DNA from: Ilex aquifolium
Taxonomy: Eukaryota > Streptophyta > Magnoliopsida > Aquifoliales > Aquifoliaceae
NCBI GenBank assembly: GCA_951799425.1
Contig: OX637394.1
Location: 34,446,001-34,510,000, forward strand
DNA: 64,000 nt
Direction of reading: 5' to 3'
Shown: positions 18,740 to 30,678 of the stretch, one piece after another
Layout: each line of letters begins with the position of its first letter
Position numbering within the stretch: the first letter of the stretch is position 1
Notes under the pieces: model-generated
Told to the model about the DNA's origin: nothing
The model's database searches: none
The model's input: only the letters and a program-made list of their open reading frames with translations
Position numbers and translations under genes: made by a program

Positions 18740-20600
18740 TTAGTATGTTACATAGGGTCTCTTGTCTTCCCTTTGACCAAGCACAACGCCAACCGCGCAA
18801 TCACTCGCGTCGCACATAAGCTTAAATGGTGAGTCCCACTTGGGTGGTCGCATGATCAGAGGTGAAATGAGCATTTTCTTTAATTTTTTAAAGGATACCT
18901 CACAATCATCCGACCAAACAAATGGTACATCTTTTGAGAGCAAGTTGTTCAAAGATCAGGCCAATGCACTAAAGTCTTTAATAAAACGGAGATAAAATCC
19001 GGCATGGCCAAGAAATGACCTGATATCTTTGATGACCTTTGGCGTAGGGAGGTTGGAAATGGTATCCTCCTTTGATTTGTCCACTTCAATCCCCTTTGCG
19101 AAGACGATGTGCCTGAACACAATTCCTTGTGTCACCATGAAGTGGCACTTCTCCCAATTAAGGACCAAATTCTTCTCCTTACATCTTTCAAGAACTCTCT
19201 CTAAGTTCTCCAAACACCCATCGAATGAATCCCCAAACACTGAGAAGTCATCCATAAACACTTCCACAATCTTCTCCACCATATCACTAAAAATCCCCAT
19301 CATGCAACGTTGAAAAGTCCCTGGGGCATTACACAACCCGAAAGGCATGCATTGGTAGGAAAAAGTACCGTAGGGGCAAGTGAATGTGGTCTTCTCTTGA
19401 TCCTCCAAAGCAATCTCAATTTGGTTATACCCGGAGTAGCCATCCAAGAAGCAGTAAAATAGATGTCCTGCTACTCTTTCCAACACTTGATCAAGGAATG
19501 ACAATGGAAAGGGATCTTTTCTCGTGCATAGGTTGAGCTTTCGGTAATCAATGCACACTCTTCATCCGGTGATTACCCTTGTTGGAATAAGCTCGTTCTC
19601 CTCATTTGCAACAACTGTGACTCCCGACTTATTGAGTACTACTTGCGTGGGGCTAACCCACTTACTATTAGCAATTAGAAAAATGAGGCCCACGTCAAGT
19701 AGCTTTAGTACCTCGTCTCCCACCACATCCTTCATGATTGGATTTAACCTTCTTTGTGGTTGTCGAGACTGTTTGAAGTCTTCTTCAAGGTCGATGTAGT
19801 GTGTACAAATGAGGAGGCTTAACCCCTTGATGTCTACAATTGTCCACCTAATTGCTCCCTTATACCTCCTCAACACTTTCAAGAGATCCTCTTCTTGCTT
19901 CGCCTCCAAAGTTGAGCTAATCACCACTGGAAAAGTTTTGTCATGCCCTAGGTATGCATACTTGAGGTGGGATGGTAATGGCTTCAACTCCGAGATGGGT
20001 TTTTGCTCATTCGATGGAAAGATCTTCTTGTCTTGATATGGAAGCTTCTCAAATGTAGGGGTCCAATTTTTTACCCCTTTCAAACTCTCTAATTCCTCTT
20101 GCTCATCAACCTTCTCTATATCAACAATCTCCTCCTCCCCCAACCTTAAGGTGCTTATTAGCTCCAAGTGATCCTCCACCAATGTGTCGATCCTGTTGAT
20201 CTCATGTGCCTCTTCATCATCCCCCGGTTGTTTAGAAAAGTTAAAAATATTGAGGTCCATAGTCATGTTCCCAAATGCAAGCTTCATAAGACCATTCCTA
20301 CAATTAATCACAGCATTAGATGTAGCAAGAAAAGGCCTACCAAGTATGACAGGAATTTGGGAACTAAGATTTGCAACCGAGTGAGGGTCAAGCACAATAA
20401 AATCAACAGGGAAATAAAATTTATTAACTTGAACTAAAATATCCTTAACTACTCCCCTCGGTGTTCTGACGCTACGATCCGCCAACTGAAGAGTGATTGG
20501 AGTTGGCTTCAACTCTTCAAGTTGGAGTTGTTGATACACCTAATACGGTAGGAGGTTGACACTTGCCCCCCAAGTCAAGGAGAGCTTGCTCCACCCGACA
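18740..20600 (-). pseudogene. Athila-like protease, RT and RNase H start (element D)
   Basis: Reading leftwards there are a retropepsin part (LQLADRSVRTPRGVV, VILGRPFLATSNAVINC), the linker ISELKPLPSHLKYAYLG, then reverse transcriptase with RVCIDYRKLN, FLDGYSGYNQI, MPFGLCNAPGTFQRCM and the catalytic FMDDFSVFG. The RNase H start (MCDASDCAVGVVLGQ) runs up to the A insertion. The protease frame is shifted at the active site by one extra C in a run near 20573, turning DLGAS into DLGGK. An in-frame TGA interrupts ITG-stop-RVCIDY at about 19562-19564; a tryptophan codon is expected there. Element E has the same TGA at the same codon. The RT frame itself (18956-19558) is otherwise open to the end of the connection region. 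Confidence 0.9.
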
Positions 20601-22670
20601 ATTTCCTATTGTGATGGCAATGGTAGGGCATCCGGGGTCCTTGAACTTTGGTGGGGTGTTGGTCCTCAAGATTGAGCTCAATTGCTCGGTGAAGAATGCC
20701 TTCTTGTGCACATTTAGCCTCCTCTTCACGGTACATAAATCCTTCAAAATTTTGGCACATGAAGGGATTTGATTTATGGCATCGAGGAGTGGGATGTTGA
20801 TTTTAACCTGCTTGAACATCTCAATTATATCAGAATAGTTAGCCACCTTAACGGGTGGCTTCAAACGATTGGGAAAAGTGGCCAGAATGGGGGATGCATG
20901 CTCACTTTCATAAAAAAAAATTTCTTTTTCACTCACCTCACCCCCTTCGAAATTATCCTTAGTCTCTTCCTCTAACGGCAATGTGGCATTGGGTGAGACT
21001 TTTGGCACAATGGTCTTATCAATTTGTTTTCCACTTCGAAGTGTGGTGACCACCTTGAGTTGTTCACAACTCTCCTTGATGGGTTCGGATGACTCAAACA
21101 CATGTTGGCCTTTTGGGTTTTCTTGGGATTGAGCGGGGAATTTCCCCTTCTCTTGTTGTGAAGTCCTTATGGCATTGGTCAATTTTGTGATTTGAGCCTA
21201 AATGTTATTGTTGAAGGTAGTTTGGCTTTGGATGAAATTGTAAACCACATCCTCCAAGTTCCTCTTATGGGGAGGTTGCTAGGTGGGAGGATTGGATGGT
21301 CCTTGTTGACCATAACTTTGTGGAGGTGGGTTCGATGAATACCCTTGCGGATTGGACCAGGGGTATTGAGAGTTATACGCTTGACCTTTACCTTGGTATT
21401 GACTCTGCTTGGGAGGCATAGGAGGTGTATATGCATTAGACCCATGAGGAGTGGGATTCTCATTTCTCCAACTAAAGTTCGGGTGATTACTCCAACCCGG
21501 ATTGTAAGTGTTCAAGTGCGGGGAGAATGATTGCCTCGTTTGGTTAAAGGCATTGAATTGCTCGTGGTACACTTCCTTAAGTACCGAAACGTTAGGGCAC
21601 TCCGATATGGAATGCTCCACACTCTCACAAATTTAGCAAAACTCCTCGGTCTTTGAAACATTGGACACCTCGTGTCTCTTATTGACTTCTAAACTCTCCA
21701 CCTTCCGTGACAACTTGGTGATTTTAGAAAGCCAGTCTTCCCGGTCTCTCAAATCATACATCCCTCCTCCTTGTGCTTGATTACTACCCGAAGAAGATCT
21801 CGGTACATCGGTGGAATATGTGATATCCCAAAATTGAGCATTTTGCGCCAATGTACTAAAGTAGTCAAGGGCCTCATCGAGATCCTTGTTCAAGAACTCG
21901 TCATTGCACATCATGTCAATGAATTGTCTATGGCCCGATGTAATTCCTTCGTAGAAGAAACTCACCAATTGCCATGATTCAAAACCATGATGTGGAATGG
22001 ATTGGAGCAATTCCTTGTAGCGATCCCAACAGTTGTAAAATTGTTCATTGGGCTTTTTCAAGAAGTTTTGGATTTGTTTTTTAAGAGCGGTGGTTCTAGG
22101 CACCGGGAAAAATTTGTTCAAAAACTCGGAAAGCATTTGAGCCCAAGAGGTTATGGATCGAGGCCGCAAGAAATTCAACCATGTTTCGGCTTTGTCCTTA
22201 AGGGAATATGGAAACAATTTCAAGAGAGCTATGTCTTCTATAGCATGATTAGTGAGGAAGGTTGCAACTATATCCTCGAATTCTTTAATACGCGAATACG
22301 GATTTTCTTTTTCAATTTCATAGAATGTATGAAGTAGTTGCAACATTCCCGGCTTAACTAGGAAGGCACGAGCTTGAACCGGTAAGAGAATGGATGAGGG
22401 AACGGTGCTACGTGTGGGTTGAAGAAAATCACGCATTGACCTCACCGGAGGATCAATGGGGATATTGTTCCCTTCATTCCTAGGAGGGAAATGCATTCTA
22501 GGGTTTGACATTCGAGGGTTTTGCATTCCCCCACCCCTTTGGACATTAGCTTCCTCATTCTCAAAGTTATCACCAGCATCCTCGGGTGGGTCTTGGTCAA
22601 TATTCATGTTGGGGCCTAAGGGTTGTCTAACTAATCGATTTTGGTCGTCCCGTCCCCACATACAAAACAA
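20517..22670 (-). pseudogene. Athila-like gag and gag-protease linker (element D)
   Basis: The capsid part is open for 345 codons from 22670 (GRDDQNRLVRQPLGPNMN, then FPYSLKDKAETWLNFLRPRS and YKELLQSIPHHGFESWQLVS). A TAA at about 21630 cuts the zinc knuckle (C-stop-ICESVEHSISEC, where E has CSICENVEHSTSEC). After that stop the frame resumes with YNPGWSNHPNFSWRN and a Gln/Pro-rich part, is stopped again near 21279, and continues from about 21182 as the linker to protease (LRSGKQIDKTIVPK). This is a dead copy of a gag gene very similar to that of E. Confidence 0.88.
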
Positions 22671-22797
22671 TATCTATAAATGAAAAACAAGTACACAAAA
22701 GTAAATACAAGGGGCGACGTACCTCTGTCTGTGATGAGAACTCACGGGACTTACCTCCGTCGTCCAAAAATCACCTTCTCAATTCAACGTTTAGCCT

Positions 22798-22815
22798 TCC
22801 CCGGCAACGGCACCA
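22798..22815 (-). other. Primer-binding site, element D
   Basis: Minus-strand TGGTGCCGTTGCCGGGGA, one mismatch to tRNA-Asp, lies four bases inside the LTR that starts at 22820. Confidence 0.85.
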
Positions 22816-22819
22816 AAAA

Positions 22820-22916
22820 TGATTGATGTATTCCATCATCCCTAATCTCCGAACATCATCCCGTAGTATGTGTATGGCTTATACGGATAAGGAGTGTCAC
22901 TCTCCCTCAGAATGAT
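22820..22916 (-). repeat. 5' LTR of element D, PBS-proximal part
   Basis: The first 97 bp of D's LTR next to the PBS, alignable with the PBS-proximal ends of the A, C, F and G LTRs, including the GTGTCACTCTCCC hairpin region at 22891-22907. Element E is inserted after the target atgat (22912-22916). The LTR resumes at 42949. Confidence 0.85.
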
Positions 22917-24593
22917 TGCTTGATGAAAAACATTGTTGTTTCCTAACCTCTAAAAACCATCCCTTTCAATGTGTAGTGTATGGATAAAGGGGAGTGTCAC
23001 TCTCCCTTGGGATAGTGTCAAAAGAAAGGGCAAGGAGGAAGGAAAATGAGATGGTGGAAATGTGAAATGTGAATGCACAAAAAATGTGTGTGTGTGTACA
23101 AAAGTGCTCCCCAAGCGCAAGGAGACTTTTGCGGGTCGTGTTTTACTTGGTGGTATTCCAAGATCGTTTCCACGGGAAAGGAAGTAAACCAAGGGGAAGG
23201 TGATTTTTAGTGAAAGAAAGTGTAAAATCTTTGTGGTTGAAAGTTGTTTGGTGAGTGTGTGTTGATGAAAATGAAGTGAGAAAACAACTGTTGGCTAATC
23301 CAAGAGGTCACTCCAATAGGAATACCAACTCAACTCGAATCCCTCCTTCAATAGAGTATGAATGAACGATTGATTCGTGGGAAACTAAGGATAAGATTGG
23401 TGAGTATCTAAGCATAAACCGTGACTAGGCCTACGGAATATCAAAGACTCACCAACTCATCCACCCTCAGCCCAGTCAAACCGAACCATTGAACTCTGAA
23501 AGAAAGGAGGAGAATGAGTTGAAATGGTATACCCAAGTGGAGGTGCCCCTTGGCTTTGCCAACTAAAAGATTTAGCTACTCATGCTTAAAATGAAATTGA
23601 CTATGTCATAAGAATGCATTGCAAATAGATGAAATTCTTGAGTACATAAATGCAAGAAGACATAAGCTAGAAGAGAATGAATTTAAAACCCATTTTACAG
23701 CTAAGAAAATGAAGAACTTTGTTGCATTACTGGTAGAAGCTTAAAAGAGCATTAAACTAGCAATGGACTTGAAGGAGAACAACATTAATGATATTAAATG
23801 AAGCTTGAAAGGTTCTTACAGCAGATTACAAGACAATGTAATGAAGAAAATGTAAAAATCTCAAGTTTATCTCTCTAAAACATTATTCATAATCTTCTCC
23901 CATACTCTCTATCTCTCTATATCTATCTATATCTGTTGAATGCTGAATAATCCTTCACTTGGCTTCCAAAAATGTGCTTAGAGAGGTTCCCTAGACTCAG
24001 AAGTGACCTCCATCTGTAGGGGTCCAGGAGGAATGGGCTGGACAGAGGGGTTGCAGAGCTTGTCTGCACACCCAGCTCCTCTTCTCTTCTCTCTCCTCAT
24101 TGATCACCTAGACTCCAAACTTGCAATCAAAGGTGTGAAAGGGGTGAATAGTGTTGTGGGCGTGTCAGGGGAGCATGGGAGGTTTGTTAGTGGGACCCTC
24201 AAAGCAGCAGACATGAGTTGCAGAGCATTTGGGCAGATCAGGCAAAGCGTACTGGTACGCGTACCGGTACGTCGAACACCAGTGGCTTCAGCGTACCGGT
24301 ACGATGAACTCCAGTAGCCTTAGCGTACCGGTACGCGTATCGGTACGGTTTGGCTGACTTCCTGATTTTCTGATTTCCTCCTCTCCTAAGCTATCCCCAA
24401 GCTACTTTTTCATCCTCATTTGTCTCAAATAGTTTGGGAAGGCCTTAAGAAGCCTCATTTAGCACCTTTTAACTGCAAACACCAAATATCATCATTAAGA
24501 ACTCAATTAACCTAACTCCCATCATTTAATCTCCAAAAGCAATTAAAATAAAATGATTAGCACATAAAAATATACAAAGTTTTGTGCTAATCA
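22917..24593 (-). repeat. 3' LTR of element E (left copy)
   Basis: Contains three perfect GTACCGGTAC palindromes (24261, 24293, 24325) and two near-copies (24249, 24337). The stem GGGAG/CTCCC with loop TGTCACT is at 22989-23005. A likely promoter region with TATATAGATAGATATAG lies on the minus strand near 23915-23935. It lacks the conserved U3 block found beside the palindromes of A, C, F, G and H. Confidence 0.93.
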
Positions 24594-24606
24594 CACCCCC
24601 TAACTT
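24594..24606 (-). other. 3' polypurine tract, element E
   Basis: Minus-strand AAGTTAGGGGGTG abuts the 3' LTR and is identical to the tract of B. Confidence 0.87.
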
Positions 24607-24897
24607 AGGTTTTGCTAGTTCCTTAGCAAAAAGTTATTTCCAACACAAGACAATGAGTATAACACACACTCAATCCATTTAATTAACCATTCATCCAATC
24701 AATTAAAAAGCACAAATCATAATGCAATTCCAAAATAACATAGACAAGATTGAATCCGAAATTGTGGTTTCTTCATTAATGTGTTCTGAATTTGGAGTAC
24801 ATAGAGTAGGGCATCAAAAGAGACAAAATAGCCTACGACTCCATTCTATCTATATCCAATCCAACCCCAAAAGAAAAGATAAAAACTACAAAGCCTA
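24607..24897 (-). other. Short non-coding stretch between ORF3 and PPT, element E
   Basis: About 290 bp, A/T-rich, with no ORF or structure that I can support. It lacks the paired hairpins present near the PPT of B and of the A/C group. Confidence 0.5.
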
Positions 24898-25711
24898 CTA
24901 CACATCCTCCTCATCATCACCAGAATCATCACCCTCATCATACTCCTCACCTTCCCCAGACTCTTCAGTGTCATCATCATCATCCTCCTCATCCTCCTCA
25001 ACTGCTGTGGGGGCAGAGGGGGCAGAAGCAGAGGGAGCAGTGGCTGGTGGAGTGGGGACTTCTGGGATGGGCCTCCCAGGGAAGGTATGCACAAACAGCT
25101 CCTGCATCATTGCCTCCATACCCAGCATAGTAGCCTCAATCCCATGCACCATAGTCTCTAATACATCGAGGCGCTGAGAGACCGAACGTTCAGGTGTAGC
25201 AGCGAATGGCCCAGCGGATGAAGATGCCCCGGGGGTCTCAGAACCAGCAGCCATGGTCTTTGCTCGCTTCCCTCGACTCATTGCTTTTCTTTTCTTCTTA
25301 TTGGTTCTGCCGATGGCTCCAAACTCTGGGGGGGTAATCTTGTCCAACACATAGCCCTTAACTTTGAATTGCATGCACATCCGGGGTACCAAGTCCCCGA
25401 ATGGCAGTTTGATCATAGGCTTCTGCGTCTCAGCAAAGTTTTTCATTTCTTGCCAAATGAGAAGAGCGAAGTCAATTGCCTTCCCGGACACGACTGCATC
25501 CAAAAGGGTCAGCTTCTCTAAATTTGGTTTCTTTTCCGCACCCCTTGGCGAAAGATTGCAATGGAGGAGCTTATTCAACAGTCCATAAGTGGGCTTCAAC
25601 CTCCCACTTTGCACTGTTCCCTTGAATTCTCCAGGCTCCTGATACATCAATTCTGCCAATTCAGATATCTTCTTGGATTTGGTGACGTTATGAGGATAGA
25701 CAGGTGTAGAC
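24898..25711 (-). pseudogene. ORF3 C-terminal part (element E), cut by element C
   Basis: Continuation of the plant transposon protein whose N-terminal part is at 32488-32903; C inserted between them. The open part reads STPVYPHNVTKSKKISEL, then a region matching B's ORF3 (LKPTYGLLNKLLHCNLSPRG aligned with LTNKYRILNMITVYNLLPRA). A basic KKKRKAMSRGKRAK stretch (possible nuclear signal), a short amphipathic region, and a striking acidic tail of Asp/Glu repeats follow before the stop at 24898. The first residues of the apparent ORF (25712-25740) are LTR sequence, not ORF3. Function unknown; no membrane segments. Confidence 0.82.
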
Positions 25712-27594
25712 TGATGAGCACAAAATATTGTATATTTCAAGGCCTCATTACATGCATTTTAACTCAACTTTTACATCTAAGTACTTAGAGTTAGCCGATT
25801 TTATGAATAATGTTGAATTCTCGATGTTGCATGTTTTTATAGCTTAAATCATGTATTTTAGGACCTTGCAACTATGTTGGATGTGTGGTGAGGGCATGGA
25901 CACATTACATGAAGATTTGGAGGCTTAAAAGTGAAGAAATCAAGGAGGTATTGGTGTTTGGTAACAAAGGCGCCAGCTGCCACACCACTGGGTTGAAGAG
26001 CCTCTATTTTCCTCCATTCTGACCATGATCTACTTCGAATCTGAAAAATTTTAAAACATAAAAGTTGTAGATCTGGATGTCTTCTATATTGTGTCAAAAT
26101 TTCAGCTCAATCCAACGGTTGGATCAAAAGTTATGCCGATTCTACAAAAAGTTGTCCGGAACAGAAAACAGTACCGGTACACAGTACCGTTCCGGTACTG
26201 CGTACCGGTACTTAAAACTCCAGAAGGTTTAGAGTACCGGTACACAGTACCGGTACGCTTCCAGAACACCCCAGAACACCTGCAAACTCTTCTCCACTTG
26301 CTTGGGGGTCCCACCATTGATTCTCCCACTTGTTCCCCATCATTCTCTTACACATCTACATGCCTCCCTTACACAAGATGAGGACTTTGAAGGCTTGGGC
26401 ATTAATGGAAGAGAGAGAGAAGGGGGCTGCCATGTGAGTTGCAGGCTAGCTCTTCCTTAGCCTGTCAAGAGCCATCATTCAGCCTCCCATTGATGGGAGG
26501 CCTGCACACAGATATGGGGGACCACCATGCACGAAAATTGAAGGCTAACTCTCCATTATATTCAGAATTTACACATTGTACTGGGGTGGCTACCTAAGCA
26601 TAGGAGTAGTCTTGGCTCAATGAAGAAGATGATGAATAGTGTAATAGAAATTTATGTTTTTGCATTTTCTTCTCCATTTCTGTTGTATTAAGCTTTAATA
26701 CTTTTGTAATCTTTAATCCTTGCACCTGAATTTTATTTATTTCAAGTTCATTTCAAGTTTAGTTCTACATTTTACATTTCACCATTGTTATGTTAAGTTT
26801 TCCATTTCAAGCTTTTTAGTTGGGTAGTAAATGCACTTATTTTTCTAGTTTCACTTCTCTTCACCTTAATGCAAGTTTAAATTCCATTTCAATACCATGT
26901 CTCTTTTCTTTATGCATGTCTTTCATTTTATCATGAGTAGCTAGATTTTTAGTTTGCTAATCCAAGGGAGACCTCCCCTTGAGAATCTCATTTCAACTCT
27001 TCTTCTTTCCTCTCTCGGTGTACGATGGTTCGGTTTGACTGGGTTGAGGGTGGATAAGTTGGTGAGTCTTTGATATTCCGTAGGCCTAGTCACGGTTTAT
27101 GCTTAGATAGTGACCCATCTTATCCCTAGCTTCCCACGAATCAATCGTTCATCTATAAACCTTCGGAGGAAGGTTTCGAGTTGATTGGGCATTCCCATTG
27201 GAGTGAACCTTTTGGATTAGCCAACATTTGTTTTCATTGCATTTTCATTCAAAAAATTCACTCACAAAACACAAACAAAAGATTTTACACTTTTCCCTTT
27301 TGTTCTCCAAAATCACTTTCACACAACTTGACCTCTCCTTCCCTGAGGAGACGACCTTGGAATACTCTTCCAAGTAAAACACCGACACACAAAAGACTCT
27401 TTGCGATTGGGGAGCACTTTTGTTCACACACCCACATGTCATTTACATTTTCATTCATTTCATCCTCCATTCCGTTGCCCTATCTCTTGCATCATTCCAA
27501 GGGAGAGTGACACTCTCTTAGTCCTATAAGCCATACACACATTGAGGGATGATGTTAAGGGGTTAGGGAATACAACACCGTTTTTCACCAATCA
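25712..27594 (+). repeat. 5' LTR of element C
   Basis: 1883 bp. The conserved U3 block (about 26018-26165) is followed by four perfect GTACCGGTAC palindromes (26171, 26202, 26234, 26247) plus an interrupted one at 26182-26200. The U5 hairpin near 27501-27517 has a G.U pair (GGGAG/CTCTC). It ends CCAATCA. Confidence 0.94.
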
Positions 27595-27597
27595 ATT

Positions 27598-27615
27598 TGG
27601 CTCCGTTGCCGGGGA
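27598..27615 (+). other. Primer-binding site, element C
   Basis: TGGCTCCGTTGCCGGGGA, one mismatch to the tRNA-Asp 3' end, three bases after the LTR. Confidence 0.88.
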
Positions 27616-27737
27616 AGGTTAAGCGTCGAGTTCAAAGGTGATTTTGAGACGGCATAGGTAAGTCTCGTGATTTTCATCATGGGCCGAGGTATGACGTCTA
27701 ACTTGTAAATATTCTATTTTAGTTTGTGTTTTGTATT

Positions 27738-28631
27738 ATGTCTTATAATTTCTATGAAAATGTATCAAATGCCTCATATTATGAAAATGTGTGTGAGATT
27801 TGTGATGACTATGGGCACATTACTAGTGAGTGCCCAAGAATGGCCTCTTATTTTGAAAACGTTTGCGAAATTTGTGGTGAGTATGGTCACCTCACTAATG
27901 AATGCCCAAGAAATTATTTGGTTCAAGACTTTGCAAGCGAAGGTTCAAATTCATTTTTGGCCTCCGAAAATTTTTACCCCAATCATTATGTTACACCGAG
28001 TTATCCGAGTTATGGTTGGGAGAATGAACCTCATGATTTTTCATCCAATCTCACACCACCAAATGAATTTTGCCATTATCCAACGTATGAGGACTCAACT
28101 GAACAAGAATTGGAAAATACGTTTTGCGAGTTTATGCAATACCAAATGGAATTCAATGCCCAAATAACCCAACAACTTGATACATTGACTAATGCTATAA
28201 TTGCTATGCATGAAGAACAACATCTTGAGCATAGTCAATGTATTGAGATTAATCATCCCAATGGAATGCATATTGATGTTGAATCTCCCACCACTCTTGA
28301 TTGTGAAAAATTTGATAAAGTTATTATCTCACAAGAGGCTAATGAGCCCAAGGTCATTTTTCCATCTAAGAGTGGTGTTGAGATTCACATTTCTCAACTT
28401 GGGGAGGGCATTGCAATGGAGTTAAGTGTAGAAAGTTTTCAAGACAAATTGTATACTCCATTGTTGGGATTGCATAAACTTGCCTACACTTCTATTTGGT
28501 TGAGATTTTTGACTTCTTATCCTTTGTATTGTTGGATAGATGGATTAGTAAGGGCATTTATACAACAAAAAAATGTTAAAACCAAAAAAATCAATGGGCG
28601 CAAGCTCATATCCGAATTGAAGCCGGATTGA
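27738..28631 (+). CDS. Tandem zinc-knuckle protein without capsid domain (element C)
   Basis: Intact frame of 297 codons from the ATG at 27738; an in-frame ATG four codons upstream (27726) is less likely because MSYN is the start kept in A, F and G. A 24-residue module is duplicated and gives two CX2CX4HX4C knuckles (CEICDDYGHITSEC and CEICGEYGHLTNEC). Next come YPSYGWENEPHDFSSN (compare gag YNPGWRNHPNFSWRN), FMQYQMEFNAQITQQLDTLT (compare gag NFIQIQTTFNNNISAQLTKI) and a C-terminal part with LYTPLLGLHKLAYTS and YPLYCWIDGLVRAF that I do not recognise. It ends ISELKPD-stop. It looks like the nucleocapsid half of Athila gag set free from the capsid. RNA binding is an inference from the knuckles. 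It replaces gag-pol in this element group. Confidence 0.8.
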   Translation: MSYNFYENVSNASYYENVCEICDDYGHITSECPRMASYFENVCEICGEYGHLTNECPRNYLVQDFASEGSNSFLASENFYPNHYVTPSYPSYGWENEPHDFSSNLTPPNEFCHYPTYEDSTEQELENTFCEFMQYQMEFNAQITQQLDTLTNAIIAMHEEQHLEHSQCIEINHPNGMHIDVESPTTLDCEKFDKVIISQEANEPKVIFPSKSGVEIHISQLGEGIAMELSVESFQDKLYTPLLGLHKLAYTSIWLRFLTSYPLYCWIDGLVRAFIQQKNVKTKKINGRKLISELKPD

Positions 28632-30665
28632 CATGAGCCTATTTTGTTTTCATGTACATAGTAGTTAGATTTCTTTTATTGTTATAGTTTTATTTTCATA
28701 AATGTTGTAGTGTAGAGTTTAGCATGAAGGTTGTTTACCTCTTCCTAATTTGGACTCATTTCACTTTGAGCATCATTGTATAAAATCTTATTGAGTATCA
28801 TGTTCTAGTCTAAGTTGGGGGGTGTAAACAAGCTTTTTGTGTTTTATTTTTTCCATTAATGTACATATATATATGAGAAAAAAAAAAAAAAAAAAGGTGT
28901 ATCTCATTTCCCATGTTACTTTCATTTTTCTCATTGCATGATTCCTTGTGCATTGAGGACAATGCATGGTTCAAGTTGGGGGGTGAGGTGCATCATTTAC
29001 ATTTTCCACCACTTTTTGTATAGAATAATGGAAAATGTGAAAATTTTGAAAAATTTTGGTTCCAATATTGAACTATATTCCCCTATCTTAATGGTTATGG
29101 GATTTGTGATTACTTGATCTTCATTTTGAACTTTGAATACATGAGCACATTATAGAAGTTTATCCTATTGCTAAGAGTATCACATACTTGTTTGCTTTTG
29201 AACTCAACCATAAGTGCACCATGAACTTGTAATTTTGGCAATTTACGGATTGAGTTCACGTTTAGTGTTTGAGATGAATAGTGGAGATGAGTAACGACCC
29301 ATGAGAGCTTTAGTGCCAATTCTTTTTGCAGAGAACTTACATTTACTCAAGGAACAATGCTTAATTTTCAAATTTGTTCAAGAGTCTCATTATGCTTGTT
29401 TTGGTTAGGTGTATTTGGGTAGTTAATTGACTTTGTCTTGATATGTACAATGCTCTCCCATGCCTATCTAGAGATGATCTTAGGCCATTTTTGAATGCTT
29501 TGAGCCTTTGCCTTTTTCTTGTGAAAATATTATCCCTAGTGCCGTGATTGAGCCTTAATTGAACTCGTTTCTATGCCACACATTTGACCAAGCCAATGAA
29601 AATGATAAATATCTACCTTACCTTGGTTGTTCCTAGAGCGGGATATGATTTGATCGTAAAAGAAAAAGAAGTATGGTGTGGAAACTCAAACAAAAGGGAT
29701 AAATGATGTTGAAACTCAAAAGAGTTGAATGGAAAAAGAATGAAAATCCAAGAAAAGGAAGAAAAGGGGTGAAAGAAGAAAAGAAAGAGAAAAGGAAAAG
29801 GAAAATTTTAAGGAAAAGAAGAAAAAAATAAACAAAGAGTGTGGTGATGGTGTTAGCCTAGAAATCCCATAAAATGGAGATCTTTTTGAAATAAAGGTCA
29901 TTCACTCGGAACAACCCTCTTTGTTATCCTATATCCTTCATTTTGCCTACCTCAATATCACCCCAAGGCCTCATTACAACCCGTGAAAGTCCTAAATGAT
30001 CTAGAGAAAGCATGGGGGATGCATACTTTGAAAAGAACAAGAGAAGTTGGTTTTGCTATCAAATGCCCTAGCATTCCCTTCATGAGATTATGCCAAGGTT
30101 GTTTCATTTTTATGCATACTTCATTTTTGGATTATATGTGAGTATACTTCGTTTTGTGCACAAAATTCTATCTCACATATGCATATGGAGAGCATGCTCG
30201 GATAATCATAGTGTATTCATTTTTGAGAGAAACCCTTGGTGAGTTTTGCATCAAAGCTAAATTTGGATAGCTATGTAAATTGAATTTCGTCGTGTAAATG
30301 CTTAAATTACATGTTCATTGCACTCACACACGAGTTTGAAAATGAATGTGTATGTGAATACTCTAGAATAGCATTTAAGGCTATGATGTGTTTCATGTGT
30401 TTTTAGTTCGGGTGTTTCGGAGCAAGTTGTTTTTGACATCCCATTGCTAGTTAAGATAACGGAATATATTTTAAATATTGGATATTAGGAAAAGAAGTTT
30501 GTAGGTACCTTCACTGAAAACCTTCACGAGAAAAAACTCGTCCACTAGGGATCACCTAGGGGTTTAAAGGCTTATTGCATGTGCTAAATGCAATTGCGGA
30601 ATTAGTATAAGTTTATTTTGTTTGCTTTCTTTTTATATTTTGTTTGCTAGGGACTAGCAAAACCT
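28632..30665 (+). other. Non-coding internal region of element C with two extra PPT copies
   Basis: No supported ORF. AAGTTGGGGGGTG occurs at 28812-28824 and 28973-28985. The second follows a hairpin (28949-28966, TGCATTG/CAATGCA). A purine-rich stretch lies at 29690-29840. Two hairpins lie at 30526-30541 (ACGAG/CTCGT) and 30545-30559 (CTAGG/CCTAG). This region aligns with those of A, F, G and K throughout. Confidence 0.8.
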
Positions 30666-30678
30666 AAGTTGGGGGGTG
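30666..30678 (+). other. 3' polypurine tract, element C
   Basis: AAGTTGGGGGGTG abuts the 3' LTR. Confidence 0.9.

Noticed and set aside
24722-25177. Plus-strand ORF of 151 residues, Ser-rich
   Set aside because: Opposite-strand shadow of the acidic ORF3 tail of E.
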